64,000 nucleotides of DNA from Aestuariibacter salexigens DSM 15300 (GTDB lineage: Bacteria; Pseudomonadota; Gammaproteobacteria; Enterobacterales; Alteromonadaceae): contig NZ_AUBH01000004.1 in the NCBI RefSeq assembly GCF_000429145.1, positions 248,001-312,000 of the forward strand, written 5' to 3'. Each line of letters opens with the position of its first letter. Position 1 is the stretch's first letter. The translations under genes were made by a program, and so were the position numbers. The notes below the pieces were generated by a model that made no database searches, had not been told where the DNA came from, and saw only the letters and a list, made by a program, of their open reading frames with translations. Of this stretch, positions 26,212 to 36,648 are shown in pieces.

Positions 26212-28983
26212 TTACAGATTAGAAATCGTTTCCTGCTGCTCTTTGAGTTTGCTGAACTGCATTTGCATGTCAGCAAGCTTGGCTTTTTCCTTGTCGATAA
26301 CTGCCTCAGGCGCTTTACTGACAAAATTGTCATTCGCCAGTTTACCCTGGGTACGGGACATATCTTTTTCCAGTTTTTCCAGTGCTTTACCGATGCGCGC
26401 GAGTTCCGCATCCTTATCAATCAATCCGGCCATTGGGATAAGAATTTCCATTTCTCCGACCAGCGCCGTTGCCGATGCAGGCCCCTTATCACCGGGCTGA
26501 AGAATCGATACGCCTTCCAGCTTCGCCAATTTACTCAAGAACGCTGCACTGATATCCAGCCTGCGCGTATCTTCTGCAGAGACATTGCGAAGCAGCACAC
26601 TGAGGGGTTTATTCGGGGAGATATCCATCTCACCGCGAATGTTGCGGATACCGACAATAAAGCTCTTCAGCCACTCGATATCTTTCAACACATCGCTGTC
26701 CTGCTTTGTAGCATCTACCTGCGGGAATGGCTGTATCATGATGCTGCTACCTTTTACGTGGATCCCGCAAAGTGGCGCCACTCGCTGCCAAATTTCTTCG
26801 GTGATAAACGGCATGATCGGGTGCATCAGGCGCAACAGGCTCTCCAGCACGTTGACTAACGTATGACGCGTGCCACGCTTCTGCGCATCTGTACTCGCAT
26901 CAGAATTTAGTACCGGCTTGGACAATTCCAGATACCAGTCGCAGAATTGGTTCCAGGTAAATTCATAAACCGCATGGGACGCAAGATCGAAGCGATACTC
27001 ACTAAGATGGGTTTCAAATTCTGCTAACGTCTGTTGAAACTGCGCCCAGATCCAGCGGTCAGCCAGGCTCAGTTCCAGTTCGCCACCGTTCGCTCCTGTA
27101 TCCTGATCTTCGGTGTTCATGAGTACAAATCGCGACGCGTTCCATAGCTTATTGCAGAAGTTCCGGTAACCTTCAACGCGCCCCATATCAAAGTTGATAT
27201 CGCGGCTAGTCGACGCCATCGCTGCGAAGGTGAAGCGCAGCGCATCTGTACCATAAGCGGCAATGCCTTCTGGGAACTGCTTGCGAGTCCGCTTGGTTAT
27301 CTTTTCTGCCAGCTGTGGCTGCATCATTCCCGCAGTGCGTTTGGCTAGCAGGCCGTCCAAATCAATGCCATCAATAAGGTCGATAGGGTCCAGCACGTTG
27401 CCCTTTGACTTTGACATCTTATCGCCGTGTTCATCGCGGATAAGGCCAGTGATGTAAATATCTTTAAACGGGATTTTGCCGGTAAACTTCTTGGTCATCA
27501 TGATCATACGGGCGACCCAGAAGAAGATGATGTCAAAGCCGGTTACCAATACCGAACTGGGCACAAAGGTGTCTAACTCTGGCGTTTCTTTCGGCCAGCC
27601 TAAGGTTGCGAACGGCCATAGTGCTGAGGAAAACCAGGTATCCAGTACGTCTTCATCCTGGCGTAACACAACATCGTCGCCCAATTGATGCTTGGCGCGC
27701 ACTTCAGCCTCATCCCGTCCGACATAGACGTTATCATTACTGTCATACCATGCGGGAATACGGTGTCCCCACCATAGCTGACGAGAGATACACCAGTCCT
27801 GAATGTTATACATCCATTGGTAATAAGTTTTATTCCAGTTCTCCGGAATGAAACGGATCTCACCAGTTTCAACAGCGTCAATGGCGGGCTTGGCCAGCGA
27901 TTCTACCGCTACATACCATTGATCAGTCAGGTAAGGTTCGATTACCGCCCCGCTGCGATCGCCGCGGGGTACCTTTAATTTATGATCGTCAATTTTTACC
28001 AGAAACCCTTCGGCGTCCAGCTGCGCCACAATTTTTTGACGAGCGTCGAATCTGTCCAGTCCCTGCAGTTGTTCCGGGGCATTTCCGTTCAGCTTGGCGT
28101 CGGGTGTGAACAGGTTAATCATTTCCAGATTGTGGCGTTTACCGATCTCATAATCGTTAAAGTCATGGGCAGGGGTGATTTTTACACAGCCGGTGCCAAA
28201 CTCAGGATCCACGTAATCATCCGCAATTATATTGATCAGTCGGCCAGTAATCGGCAGCTTAATCTGCTTGCCCACCAGATGTTTGTAACGCTCATCGTCT
28301 GGATGCACTGCAACGGCGGTATCACCCAGCATGGTCTCCGGACGCGTGGTGGCAACTACCAGCTCGCCGGTGCCGTCAGCTAGTGGATAGCGCATATGCC
28401 ACATGTGCCCGGCTTCTTCTTCGTTTAGCACTTCCAGATCAGATACCGCGGTATGTAAAACGGGATCCCAGTTAACCAACCTCTGGCCGCGATAGATCAA
28501 CCCCTCGTCGTACAGCTGAACAAACACTTCTTTTACAGCGTCAGAGAGTTCAGGGTCCATCGTGAAAGCTTCACGCTGCCAGTCTGGCGAGGTCCCCATA
28601 CGGCGCATTTGCGATGTGATCGTGCCACCGGACTGAGCTTTCCAGTCCCATACCTTTTCGATAAACGCCTCACGCCCCAAGTCATGGCGCGTTTTACCTT
28701 CGGCGTTTAGCTGGCGCTCCACTACCATTTGCGTGGCGATTCCGGCGTGGTCTGTACCACACTGCCAAAGGGTGTTATCGCCTTTCATACGGTGATAGCG
28801 GATCAGTGCATCCATGATGGTATGCTGAAACGCGTGCCCCATATGCAGACTGCCTGTCACATTAGGTGGCGGTAGCAAGATACAGTAAGGTTCACCCTTT
28901 CCAGATGCCTGAAAGTAACCACTGTCTTCCCAGTTCTGGTAGCACTGCTGTTCAATATTTTGCGGACTAAAAGTTTTATCCAT
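26212..28983 (-). CDS. valS: Valyl-tRNA synthetase
   Basis: ValS charges tRNA-Val. The 923-residue class I enzyme has the HIGH-like motif in [12 protein letters not shown] near 40-51. The editing domain spans about 185-340 ([17 protein letters not shown]), and [10 protein letters not shown] lies near 550. The C-terminal part includes the anticodon-binding domain and a coiled coil at about 855-920 rich in Lys and Glu. It overlaps the end of holC by 8 bases. The length is normal. Confidence 0.98.
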   Translation of the reverse strand: MDKTFSPQNIEQQCYQNWEDSGYFQASGKGEPYCILLPPPNVTGSLHMGHAFQHTIMDALIRYHRMKGDNTLWQCGTDHAGIATQMVVERQLNAEGKTRHDLGREAFIEKVWDWKAQSGGTITSQMRRMGTSPDWQREAFTMDPELSDAVKEVFVQLYDEGLIYRGQRLVNWDPVLHTAVSDLEVLNEEEAGHMWHMRYPLADGTGELVVATTRPETMLGDTAVAVHPDDERYKHLVGKQIKLPITGRLINIIADDYVDPEFGTGCVKITPAHDFNDYEIGKRHNLEMINLFTPDAKLNGNAPEQLQGLDRFDARQKIVAQLDAEGFLVKIDDHKLKVPRGDRSGAVIEPYLTDQWYVAVESLAKPAIDAVETGEIRFIPENWNKTYYQWMYNIQDWCISRQLWWGHRIPAWYDSNDNVYVGRDEAEVRAKHQLGDDVVLRQDEDVLDTWFSSALWPFATLGWPKETPELDTFVPSSVLVTGFDIIFFWVARMIMMTKKFTGKIPFKDIYITGLIRDEHGDKMSKSKGNVLDPIDLIDGIDLDGLLAKRTAGMMQPQLAEKITKRTRKQFPEGIAAYGTDALRFTFAAMASTSRDINFDMGRVEGYRNFCNKLWNASRFVLMNTEDQDTGANGGELELSLADRWIWAQFQQTLAEFETHLSEYRFDLASHAVYEFTWNQFCDWYLELSKPVLNSDASTDAQKRGTRHTLVNVLESLLRLMHPIMPFITEEIWQRVAPLCGIHVKGSSIMIQPFPQVDATKQDSDVLKDIEWLKSFIVGIRNIRGEMDISPNKPLSVLLRNVSAEDTRRLDISAAFLSKLAKLEGVSILQPGDKGPASATALVGEMEILIPMAGLIDKDAELARIGKALEKLEKDMSRTQGKLANDNFVSKAPEAVIDKEKAKLADMQMQFSKLKEQQETISNL

Positions 28984-29434
28984 CGTGTTTCTCGTAAAGC
29001 TTGTTCACGGGCATGAATGCCATGTCACATCCCGCTCGTTGATATTCTTTATAACGTTGCCGGGCGGCCTGTTTGCCTGGTTCATCAGCAGGCACAAATT
29101 CCGCTATCTGCTGATAACGAGTAATGTTTTCCGGCACACTGGCAGCCATATTAATTAGAAAAGGCCTGCCGATATGTTGCTGCTGCCACGCCAGCTCCAC
29201 CGGCGCGCCACCTTGCGGGCCCTCGCCAGTCAGGTTGTGCGGAATGAATCGGTCAGCCGGTAACTGCCACAGCCATTCATCAACATGTTCAGCGCTTGCT
29301 TGATCGGCGCACCATATCACACAGCGTTTTTTCGCTGAGTACCAGGCAGCCGCAATATGGCACACGGCGCTTAACTGCTGATCGGGTTCTCTATCTGACT
29401 CCTCATTGAGCTGATAGAAGGTTACAGTTGTCAT
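28976..29434 (-). CDS. holC: DNA polymerase III chi subunit
   Basis: HolC links the clamp loader (through psi, HolD) to single-stranded DNA-binding protein. The 152-residue product begins MTTVTFYQL and contains [18 protein letters not shown] and PHNLTGEGP, the conserved HolC segments. It sits between pepA and valS, the standard gammaproteobacterial order, 8 bases after pepA. Confidence 0.95.
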   Translation of the reverse strand: MTTVTFYQLNEESDREPDQQLSAVCHIAAAWYSAKKRCVIWCADQASAEHVDEWLWQLPADRFIPHNLTGEGPQGGAPVELAWQQQHIGRPFLINMAASVPENITRYQQIAEFVPADEPGKQAARQRYKEYQRAGCDMAFMPVNKLYEKHDG

Positions 29435-29442
29435 TTGTGCGT

Positions 29443-30948
29443 CTAGTTATCCGTGTTAACGCCAGCTCTGTTGAGCAAAAACTGAGACAACATCGGTACC
29501 GGACGGCCCGTCGCACCTTTGTTTTTGCCACTCACCCAGGCTGTGCCGGCAATGTCCATGTGTGCCCAGTTGTATTTCTTGGTGAATCGAGACAGGAAGC
29601 ACGCAGCGGTGATGGTGCCCGCAGGGCGGCCGCCAATGTTGGCCATATCCGCAAACGGGCTTTCGATCTGCTCCTGATATTCATCCCACAGTGGCAGACG
29701 CCAAGCTTTGTCACCGCTTTGCTCAGAGGCATTCAGTAGCTCATGGGCCAGAGGATTGTGTGTGCTCATCACACCAGAAGCGTACTTACCTAGCGCAATC
29801 ACACACGCGCCGGTAAGTGTGGCCACATCTATGACCGCTTCAGGCTCAAAGCGCTCGACGTAGGTGAGTGCGTCACATAGCACTAAACGCCCTTCTGCGT
29901 CTGTGTTCAGCACTTCAACCGTTTGTCCTGACATGGTAGTGAGAATATCGCCAGGGCGATAAGCATTAGCATCAGGCATGTTCTCGCAGCCCGCTAGTAC
30001 GCCGATAACATTGAGTGGCAGATTCATTTTGGCCAGCGAGTTCATCACGCCTAATACGCCTGCAGCGCCGCCCATGTCGTATTTCATCTCGTCCATGCCG
30101 TCGCCAGGTTTGAGAGAAATACCGCCGGAATCAAAGGTCAACCCCTTCCCGACTAACACGATGGGCGCCTGCTCACTATCTGCACCGCGATAGTGAATAA
30201 TTGACATAATGGATTCATTGTGTGAGCCACGGCCAACCGCCAGGTAACTGTGCATACCGAGCTCTTCCATCTGCTTTTCGCCTACTGCCTCAACCGTGAT
30301 CCTGTCATGACTTTCGGCTAATTCTTTTGCCTGTTCTAACAAGTAAGCTGGATTACAGATGTTCGGTGGCATGTTGGCAACATCTTTGGCCACACGCACG
30401 CCGTGCGCGACCGCCAGGCCATGCTCAATGGCTTGTTCGCCGGTTGACAGCTCCCGTCTGGTGGGCACATTAAACACCATCTTACGTAACGGTCTGCGTG
30501 GTTCGCCGCGTTTGGTCTTGAGCTTGAGGAAGGTATACAAACTGTCCTGCGTGCTTTCTACCGCCTGACGCACTTTCCAATAGGTGTCACGGCCTTTGAC
30601 ATGTAATTCTGTCAAAAAGCAAACGGCTTCCATCGAGCCAGTCTCGTTCAGGGTTTTAATGGTTTTAGAGATGATTTGCTTATACTGTCGCTCGTCGAGT
30701 TCTCGCTCTTTTCCACAGCCCACCAGTAGCACACGCTCGCTGAGCACATTAGGCACATGGTGTAGCAGCAGCATCTGTCCGGCTTTTCCTTCCAGATCGC
30801 CCCTGCGCAGCAGATTGCTGATGTAACCACCGCTGATGTCATCAAGCTGTTCAGCGACGGCAGTCAAACGGCGTGGTTCAAATACACCAACGACAATACA
30901 CGCGCTGCGCTGCTTCTCAGGGCTGCCACTTTTAACGCTAAACTCCAC
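29443..30948 (-). CDS. pepA: Leucyl aminopeptidase PepA
   Basis: PepA is a hexameric dimetal aminopeptidase; in E. coli it also binds DNA at cer/xer sites and at carAB. The 501-residue product has [17 protein letters not shown] near 265-281 and the family signature [10 protein letters not shown] near 345-354, which contains metal ligands. The length is normal. It is the first gene of pepA-holC-valS and diverges from lptF across 256 bases. Confidence 0.97.
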   Translation of the reverse strand: MEFSVKSGSPEKQRSACIVVGVFEPRRLTAVAEQLDDISGGYISNLLRRGDLEGKAGQMLLLHHVPNVLSERVLLVGCGKERELDERQYKQIISKTIKTLNETGSMEAVCFLTELHVKGRDTYWKVRQAVESTQDSLYTFLKLKTKRGEPRRPLRKMVFNVPTRRELSTGEQAIEHGLAVAHGVRVAKDVANMPPNICNPAYLLEQAKELAESHDRITVEAVGEKQMEELGMHSYLAVGRGSHNESIMSIIHYRGADSEQAPIVLVGKGLTFDSGGISLKPGDGMDEMKYDMGGAAGVLGVMNSLAKMNLPLNVIGVLAGCENMPDANAYRPGDILTTMSGQTVEVLNTDAEGRLVLCDALTYVERFEPEAVIDVATLTGACVIALGKYASGVMSTHNPLAHELLNASEQSGDKAWRLPLWDEYQEQIESPFADMANIGGRPAGTITAACFLSRFTKKYNWAHMDIAGTAWVSGKNKGATGRPVPMLSQFLLNRAGVNTDN

Positions 30949-31204
30949 GATTTCACCTCTTTTTCTTATTTATTCAGCCATCGGTTTCGTTAAGTAGGTG
31001 ACAATATAGCGAACCAAGAGCTAGAATTATGTTCTAATTGAGCTTTGTTACTGTGCATGATGTGCGTGCACAATTTGTCACGAAATGTCGATCCTGACGT
31101 GCCTGAATAAACCGGATACCAGCAACAAAACTTGTGAAAACACTAAGTTTACCTAAAAATTCGCAGCTTGCCACGAAAAACCCCACTTTTACGACGGTGA
31201 CAAC
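30949..31204. other. Divergent pepA/lptF intergenic region
   Basis: These 256 bases carry the promoters for both pepA (minus) and lptF (plus), but I see no clear -35/-10 pair or known operator. An imperfectly spaced repeat, TGTGCA then TGCACA with a 9-base spacer, lies at about 31053-31073. Confidence 0.4.
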
Positions 31205-32311
31205 GTGCTGATATTCCGTTATTTGCTTAAAGAAACGCTAAAATCCCAACTCGCCGTTTTTCTGATTTTAATGACAATCTTTATCACTCTGAGATTCGTT
31301 CGGGTACTAGGTGACGCAACGGATGGTGATATCCCAGCCGGACTGGTGATGGGGTTTATTGCCTTATATAGCCCGGTACTTGCGTCACTGGTTTTGCCCA
31401 TCAGCCTGTTTCTGGGGGTGATGTTGGCCCATGGCAGATTATATGTGGACAGCGAAATGACCGTGATGCGAGCCTGTGGCATTAGCGAGTGGTACGTGGT
31501 CAGGGTGATGCTGGTGCTTGCTGTGTTGATGGGACTAGTGACGGCCAGTGTCACCATGTGGCTCGCGCCGCTAGCTATAGAAAGTGAGTACCAACTTAGA
31601 GAAAAGGCCGCTAATGAGGCGGGCTTAGCTGCGTTAGTGCCAGGAAGATTTCAGCAGACCGGAAATGAAAAGGCCGTGATCTTCGCGCATGAGGTTGGCG
31701 ACGAGAACAACCTGCAACGAGTGTTCTTATCACAATACGGTTCGGATGATACTAAGCAGGATATCCATGTTGTCTATGCACAGAGCGGTGAAGTTGAACT
31801 GAACAGTAATGGTGCACAGACTTTGGTGCTTAAAGGCGGTGTTCAGTACGAAGGCGAAATGGGCAAGCGTGACTACCAACTGGTTGAGTTTGATGAATAC
31901 CGAATTCAAATCAGTGAACAGACAGGCACCGAAAACCGCCGAAAAATGGAAGCTGTCCCCACATCAGAACTGTGGGGTGACGACACAATTGAAGCGATCG
32001 CTGAGCTGCAATGGCGTATTGCTATCCCCTTATCCATTCCCTTTCTTATCCTGGTTGCCGTGCCACTTAGTGCGGTGGATCCAAGACAAGGGCGATTCGG
32101 TAAAATGTTTCCAGCCATTTTGCTCTACATGGGGTATTTTTTGCTATTACTGGCCAGCCGCAGGGTGCTTGAAGATGGCAAGGTTCCCAGCCAACTCGGT
32201 CTATGGTGGGTGCACATCGTCATGCTTTTGATTGGTACAACGCTGATTGCCAGAGATCGTAAAACGGGTGTGCGTGTCCGAGCCTTGTTTAGCAGGAAAC
32301 GCAATGTTTAA
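31205..32311 (+). CDS. lptF: LPS export ABC transporter permease LptF
   Basis: LptF pairs with LptG in the LptB2FG complex, which extracts lipopolysaccharide from the inner membrane. The 368-residue product starts with GTG at 31205 (MLIFRYLLKETLKSQ), matching the E. coli N-terminus. Helices lie near 12-32, 55-75, 100-122, then a periplasmic jellyroll at about 125-265 and three C-terminal helices. The SEMTVMRACG segment near 79 is the conserved coupling helix. It overlaps lptG by 8 bases. Confidence 0.97.
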   Translation: MLIFRYLLKETLKSQLAVFLILMTIFITLRFVRVLGDATDGDIPAGLVMGFIALYSPVLASLVLPISLFLGVMLAHGRLYVDSEMTVMRACGISEWYVVRVMLVLAVLMGLVTASVTMWLAPLAIESEYQLREKAANEAGLAALVPGRFQQTGNEKAVIFAHEVGDENNLQRVFLSQYGSDDTKQDIHVVYAQSGEVELNSNGAQTLVLKGGVQYEGEMGKRDYQLVEFDEYRIQISEQTGTENRRKMEAVPTSELWGDDTIEAIAELQWRIAIPLSIPFLILVAVPLSAVDPRQGRFGKMFPAILLYMGYFLLLLASRRVLEDGKVPSQLGLWWVHIVMLLIGTTLIARDRKTGVRVRALFSRKRNV

Positions 32312-33365
32312 AATCCTCGATCTCTACATCGCCCGCACATTAATCGGCACCGTATTAACGACATTGACGGTGCTGGTTGGCCTCAGTGCGCTGATTAAAT
32401 TCGTCGATCAGTTGAGAAAGGTTGGTCAGGGCGATTACGACATGATGATCGCAGGGATTTATGTGCTACTTAGCTTATCTCGTGAAGTGGAGCAATTCTT
32501 CCCCATGGCCACGTTACTCGGTGCACTTATTGGCATGGGCGTGTTAGCGAATAACAGTGAATTGACTGTGATGCAGGCTGCCGGATTGAGTCGCTGGAAT
32601 ATCATTACATCAGCTATGAAGTCAGCCGTGGTGATGATTCTGGTGGTAATGGCGATCGGCGAGTTTGTTACGCCAGTGAGCGAAACCAAAGCCAAAGAAA
32701 TTCGAACCGAGGCCATTTCTGGCGGTAGCCTGTTTTCTGGTGATCGGCTGGTGTGGGCAAAAGATGGCGATAACTTTGTCAGTATTGGCGAAGTTGTTGA
32801 TCAGGACCAGCTCAACGAAGTGAATATTTATCGCTTTAACGATGCACTTAAACTCGAGCAACTTCTCTCCGCCCGCCAGGCACTGTTTGATGGACAGCAG
32901 TGGCAGCTGCAGGATGTTCAGTACACCTATTTTGATGACCAGCAGATCCGCAGTGAACAGATAAAACAGAACTCCTGGTTAAGCTCACTCACGCCAGACA
33001 AGCTTGGTATTGTTGCAGTAAAACCCGAGGCGCTATCGATCAGAGGACTGTTGGATTACGTGCGCTATTTAAAGAATAACCAGCAAGATCCAGCTCGGTA
33101 CGAGCTGGCACTGTGGCGAAAGGTTCTGCAACCGGTCACCGTGAGTGTGATGCTGTTGGTAGCATTGTCATTTATTTTTGGACCACTGCGTAGCGTGACC
33201 ATGGGCGCCAGGGTCATCATGGGGGTACTGACCGGGTTTGGTTTTTACATTGCCAATGAGGTATTCGGCCCGCTGAGTCTGGTCTATCAGATCCCGCCCG
33301 TGTTTGGCGCCTTATTGCCAAGCGTTGTGTTCGCAGGTATTGCTGCCTACTTACTGCGTCGTTAG
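32304..33365 (+). CDS. lptG: LPS export ABC transporter permease LptG
   Basis: LptG is the second permease of the LptB2FG complex. The start at 32304 gives 353 residues beginning MFKILDLYIARTLIG, as in known LptG proteins; an ATG at 32247 lies inside lptF. SELTVMQAAGLS near 77-88 is the coupling helix. The periplasmic domain spans about 125-255, and helices follow near 275-295, 305-325 and 335-350. It converges with the RDD-family gene. Confidence 0.97.
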   Translation: MFKILDLYIARTLIGTVLTTLTVLVGLSALIKFVDQLRKVGQGDYDMMIAGIYVLLSLSREVEQFFPMATLLGALIGMGVLANNSELTVMQAAGLSRWNIITSAMKSAVVMILVVMAIGEFVTPVSETKAKEIRTEAISGGSLFSGDRLVWAKDGDNFVSIGEVVDQDQLNEVNIYRFNDALKLEQLLSARQALFDGQQWQLQDVQYTYFDDQQIRSEQIKQNSWLSSLTPDKLGIVAVKPEALSIRGLLDYVRYLKNNQQDPARYELALWRKVLQPVTVSVMLLVALSFIFGPLRSVTMGARVIMGVLTGFGFYIANEVFGPLSLVYQIPPVFGALLPSVVFAGIAAYLLRR

Positions 33366-33369
33366 ACGG

Positions 33370-33870
33370 TTACCAATTCTTATGGTCGTTAGCCTGTTTT
33401 GACAGGCTAAGCACTTCCATTTTGCTTACGCGATCCTGCAGCGCCAACTTCGACCTGAAGTCGACAAGTGCCAGCAGTGTTCCAATACCGCCAAGTGACG
33501 CCAACATTCGCAAAAGCAAGCGCGAATAAGTGACCGGTTTGTCATTGCTACTAAACAGGCGCAGTCGCCACGCCCGCATGCCTAGCGTCTGTCCTCCATG
33601 CTTCCAGAACCATAAGAAAAAACCGACAATCCATATACCTACCCACAGCTGCACGATCCCGGTATAGAGTAATGACGCCTGAATAGCCTGTGACGCATGT
33701 TCATGACCTAGCTTATCCAATACATCATTTTCTATCAGCGCGACCATTACACTGGTAATCACCAGTGCCGCACACATGCCAACAGCGGTGGCAACCAGCG
33801 CATCGTAAATCATAGCGGCAAGGCGACGAAAAAAACTTGCCCGTGGAAATGGTTGTGGTTGTTCTGTCAT
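33370..33870 (-). CDS. RDD family membrane protein
   Basis: This 166-residue protein has the RDD-type features. FFRRLAAMIYDALV near 13-26 contains the R and first D, and three hydrophobic segments lie near 22-45, 75-100 and 125-140. GQTLGMRAWRLRL near 108-120 is the second conserved motif. The start at 33870 is chosen because the 42 residues added by the upstream ATG overlap selD on the other strand. The function is unknown; the gene is often next to lptFG. Confidence 0.88.
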   Translation of the reverse strand: MTEQPQPFPRASFFRRLAAMIYDALVATAVGMCAALVITSVMVALIENDVLDKLGHEHASQAIQASLLYTGIVQLWVGIWIVGFFLWFWKHGGQTLGMRAWRLRLFSSNDKPVTYSRLLLRMLASLGGIGTLLALVDFRSKLALQDRVSKMEVLSLSKQANDHKNW

Positions 33871-33949
33871 ACTTCTCAATAGATGTTTTTTTCGCGCGCA
33901 GTGTAGCACGAGAATACCGTTCATTGTTGGATACTGAAACGCTCTAAAT

Positions 33950-34981
33950 ATGATCAAACTAACCCAATACAGCCACGGTGCGGGGTGTGGCTGCAAGTTA
34001 TCACCTGCGGTGCTAAAACAGATCCTTGGTAGTCAGATGAATGACCTAAGCGATCCGAACCTGCTGGTGGGTAATCAAAGTAGCGATGACGCGGCAGCGT
34101 ATGATATGGGCGATGGTAAAGTCATTCTCAGTACCACCGACTTTTTTATGCCAATCGTCGATGATCCCTTTGATTTTGGCCGTATCGCCGCGACGAATGC
34201 GATCAGCGATATTTACGCAATGGGAGGGAAACCATTGATGGCCATTGCTATTCTGGGCTGGCCTATCAATAAGCTGGGTCCGGAGGTCGCGGCGCAGGTT
34301 CTGGAAGGAGGTCGCAAAGCCTGTGCTGATGCAGGATGCATGTTAGCTGGCGGTCATAGCATTGACTCACCCGAGCCCATATTCGGCCTGGCAGTGACCG
34401 GACAAGTTAGCAAGCAAAGCCTTAAACGCAATGATACCGCGACGGTCGGATGTGAACTGTTTTTATCAAAGCCGTTGGGGATTGGCTTGCTCACCACGGC
34501 AGAAAAGCAGGGAAAATTACTTGATGAGCACAAGGGTTTAGCGACCCAAATCATGTGCCAGTCTAACCGCCTGGGACAGTATATTTCAGACATGGCTGGC
34601 ATTGCTGCGGTAACGGATGTAACAGGTTTTGGCCTGCTGGGTCATTTGATTGAAATGATGCAGGGCAGCGACCTGTCAGCATCCGTTAAGTTTTCGGCAG
34701 TTCCAACCGTTTCAGGTGCCTTTGATTACATTGAAAAGGGCTGTGTACCCGGGGGCACAGAACGTAACTTCTCCGCTTATGGTCATCATGTCAGTGCGCT
34801 TACTGCATCACAAAAGGCCTTATTGTGCGATCCGCAAACTTCAGGCGGCTTATTGATTGCTGCGCAAAAGCATGCGGTTGAAGAGCTCAGGGCAACAGCC
34901 CAGCGACTCTCATTATCTCTGACGCGCATTGGCGAAGCTCTGCCGTTTGACGGTCACTATCGGGTACAGGTGCATGACTGA
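33950..34981 (+). CDS. selD: Selenide, water dikinase (selenophosphate synthetase)
   Basis: SelD makes selenophosphate from selenide and ATP for selenocysteine and selenouridine synthesis. The 343-residue product begins [17 protein letters not shown]13 and K16 correspond to the essential C17 and K20 of the E. coli enzyme, so it uses Cys rather than Sec. [12 protein letters not shown] (about 42-53) and GGHSID near 133 are the nucleotide and metal segments. It overlaps the selenouridine synthase gene by 8 bases. Confidence 0.97.
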   Translation: MIKLTQYSHGAGCGCKLSPAVLKQILGSQMNDLSDPNLLVGNQSSDDAAAYDMGDGKVILSTTDFFMPIVDDPFDFGRIAATNAISDIYAMGGKPLMAIAILGWPINKLGPEVAAQVLEGGRKACADAGCMLAGGHSIDSPEPIFGLAVTGQVSKQSLKRNDTATVGCELFLSKPLGIGLLTTAEKQGKLLDEHKGLATQIMCQSNRLGQYISDMAGIAAVTDVTGFGLLGHLIEMMQGSDLSASVKFSAVPTVSGAFDYIEKGCVPGGTERNFSAYGHHVSALTASQKALLCDPQTSGGLLIAAQKHAVEELRATAQRLSLSLTRIGEALPFDGHYRVQVHD

Positions 34982-36074
34982 ACGTGCTGACATGCAATTT
35001 TTTCAATCATTGTTGTTAGATGCTGTGCCGCTTATCGATACACGCTCACCCGGTGAATTTGCTCGCGGCGCCTTCCCCTGTGCCGTAAACTTACCACTTA
35101 TGTCAGACATAGAAAGAGCAAAGGTAGGCACCTGTTATAAACAGCATGGTCAGGAACAAGCCATTGCACTTGGTCACGAACTGGTTAGCGGCATTGTTAA
35201 AGCACAGCGTGTGCACGCCTGGCAAAGTTTTATCAGCACTCATCCTGACGCCTATCTTTATTGTTGGCGCGGCGGCTTGCGCTCGCAGATAGTACAGCAA
35301 TGGCTAAAAGAGGAAGGTGTAGACATTCCCAGGTTGCCAGGTGGATACAAAGCCTTGCGCAACTTCATCCTGCAGCAGGTGGAAGTATTGTCTTCCTCAC
35401 AACCGTTTGTGGTGATTGCTGGTTACACGGGTTCAGGTAAAACTGAACTGCTTGCACGATGCAGACCCAGTATCGATTTGGAAGGTCTCGCGCGACACCG
35501 CGGTTCAGCATTCGGCACGCGCGTCGCGACACAGCCGTCACAAATCAATTTTGAAAATAGCCTAGTGATTGATTTGCTGTGTAAAGCTCAATATCAACCA
35601 AGAGCCATTATGGTTGAGGACGAAGGTGGGTTCATCGGCAGCTGCAATGTGCCACTGTCGCTACACAATGCGTTTCAACACAGTGACGTAGTACTTGTGG
35701 ATGTGCCATTTGAGCAGCGTGTCGATACGATTGTAAAACTTTACATCGAAGACCTGCTCAACGAGTGCAACGCTGAGGATCCCGAGCAGGGGATCAAAAA
35801 ATTCGCCAGCTTATTGAGTAACTCTCTGGCAAGAATAAGGAAGCGTTTGGGCAATGAGGCATATCAGCAGGTCGAAAAAACGCTTAAATACGCCATTGGT
35901 AAAACACAGGAAACCGGGCAATTTGACGCCCATAGAGAATGGATAGCAGAGTTACTTACCCGTTATTACGACCCAATGTATGACTATCAGCTGGAGCGCA
36001 GCGGCAGAACGGTAATATTCAAAGGAGATAAGGATGCCGTTTGTGATTGGTGGCATGACTATATCAATCGATAG
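34974..36074 (+). CDS. mnmH: tRNA 2-selenouridine synthase
   Basis: MnmH (SelU) replaces sulfur by selenium at the wobble uridine of tRNAs for Lys, Glu and Gln, using selenophosphate. The 366-residue product has an N-terminal rhodanese domain with the active Cys in [10 protein letters not shown] (about 86-95). A P-loop GYTGSGKTE lies near 152-160. The start at 34974 overlaps the selD end; an ATG at 34992 is also possible. The two genes form the whole tRNA selenation pathway. Confidence 0.95.
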   Translation: MTERADMQFFQSLLLDAVPLIDTRSPGEFARGAFPCAVNLPLMSDIERAKVGTCYKQHGQEQAIALGHELVSGIVKAQRVHAWQSFISTHPDAYLYCWRGGLRSQIVQQWLKEEGVDIPRLPGGYKALRNFILQQVEVLSSSQPFVVIAGYTGSGKTELLARCRPSIDLEGLARHRGSAFGTRVATQPSQINFENSLVIDLLCKAQYQPRAIMVEDEGGFIGSCNVPLSLHNAFQHSDVVLVDVPFEQRVDTIVKLYIEDLLNECNAEDPEQGIKKFASLLSNSLARIRKRLGNEAYQQVEKTLKYAIGKTQETGQFDAHREWIAELLTRYYDPMYDYQLERSGRTVIFKGDKDAVCDWWHDYINR

Positions 36075-36145
36075 CCCGACACAGTCAAGACAGCGCATTA
36101 ATTCGCCACTCAGACAGCAAGTAGAGAGAGTAACTAACAAAATAC

Positions 36146-36173
36146 TTGCACCGTAAAGGTGTGTCGATATAAT
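36146..36173 (+). promoter_or_regulatory. Strong promoter of tRNA-Leu with GC-rich discriminator
   Basis: TTGCAC (36146-36151), a 16-base spacer and a perfect TATAAT (36168-36173) are followed directly by GCGTCCC. A GC-rich discriminator after a consensus -10 is typical of stable-RNA promoters under stringent (ppGpp) control. The mature tRNA begins about 43 bases after the predicted start. Confidence 0.85.
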
Positions 36174-36222
36174 GCGTCCCTCTCGATTCGTTAGCTCGGT
36201 TCGGGAAAGCACATCTATCAGT

Positions 36223-36309
36223 GCCAGAGTGGCGGAATTGGTAGACGCAGCGGATTCAAAATCCGCCGCCCGCGAGGGTGTGCCGGTTCAAGTCCGGCCT
36301 CTGGTACCA
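36223..36309 (+). tRNA. tRNA-Leu (anticodon CAA)
   Basis: This is an 87-base class II tRNA. The acceptor arms are GCCAGAG (36223-36229) and CTCTGGT (36299-36305), with a G-T closing pair. The anticodon loop TTCAAAA gives CAA, reading UUG. A long variable arm (GCCCGCGAGGGTGT) and the T arm around GGTTCAAGTCC are present. Discriminator A and an encoded CCA end the gene at 36309. It is preceded by a strong promoter and followed by a terminator. Confidence 0.97.
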
Positions 36310-36328
36310 CTTTTAGCATGTGCAGCAC

Positions 36329-36352
36329 AAACCGACATTAGTCGGTTTTTTT
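36329..36352 (+). terminator. Rho-independent terminator of tRNA-Leu
   Basis: AAACCGAC (36329-36336) and GTCGGTTT (36341-36348) pair perfectly around an ATTA loop. The stem is followed by a continuous T run. It lies 20 bases after the CCA end. Confidence 0.93.
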
Positions 36353-36398
36353 GTGCCTGTGGTTGATGGCTGAACCAATCCATTGAGCATTAACCAGC

Positions 36399-36536
36399 CG
36401 GCACTTCCTGTGCCGTCGTTCGCCCCTTTTCGAGTGATTACTTATCACTCGAAATCTGCAACGCAGACCGGAAACTCACCCTGCTTTCGAGCGGGTTTTG
36501 TTGTTTTTGGGGCATGGCCGGCACACATGTGTGCCG
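36399..36536. repeat. Cluster of stem-loops downstream of tRNA-Leu
   Basis: No credible coding frame covers these bases. They hold four hairpins in a row. The first is CGGCAC/GTGCCG at 36399-36415. The second is an 11-bp perfect stem at 36428-36454 (TTTCGAGTGAT, loop TACTT). The third is a 6-bp stem with a TTCG loop at 36480-36495, followed by a T-rich run. The fourth is an 18-bp perfect palindrome at 36519-36536 (CGGCACACATGTGTGCCG). The first and last share the same GCCGGCAC and GTGCCG arms, so they may be copies of one repeat about 120 bases apart. This could be a REP-like element or a structured RNA. Confidence 0.55.
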
Positions 36537-36538
36537 AC

Positions 36539-36577
36539 TCGAGGGCGAGCCCCATCAAGTCCGGGCCTCTGGTACCA
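36539..36577 (+). repeat. Degenerate copy of the tRNA-Leu 3' half (attachment-site-like)
   Basis: TCAAGTCCGG then GCCTCTGGTACCA (36555-36577) repeats the tRNA 3' end (36289-36309) with one inserted G. Weaker similarity continues leftwards through CGAGGG and GCC, matching the tRNA variable arm. The copy lies 246 bases past the tRNA and cannot fold as a full tRNA. Such duplicated tRNA 3' ends mark integration sites (attL/attR) or a lost second tRNA gene. Confidence 0.65.
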
Positions 36578-36648
36578 AACTGCAAACCTTTATCATAGCC
36601 ATTTAGTGGCTAATGTAGGTAATATTGATGTGCTACAACAAGCAGTAA

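Noticed and set aside
26179-26859. Plus-strand frame of 226 codons opposite valS
   Set aside because: It lies entirely within the convergent thioesterase end and valS, whose reading frame is certain; no start signal or domain is visible.
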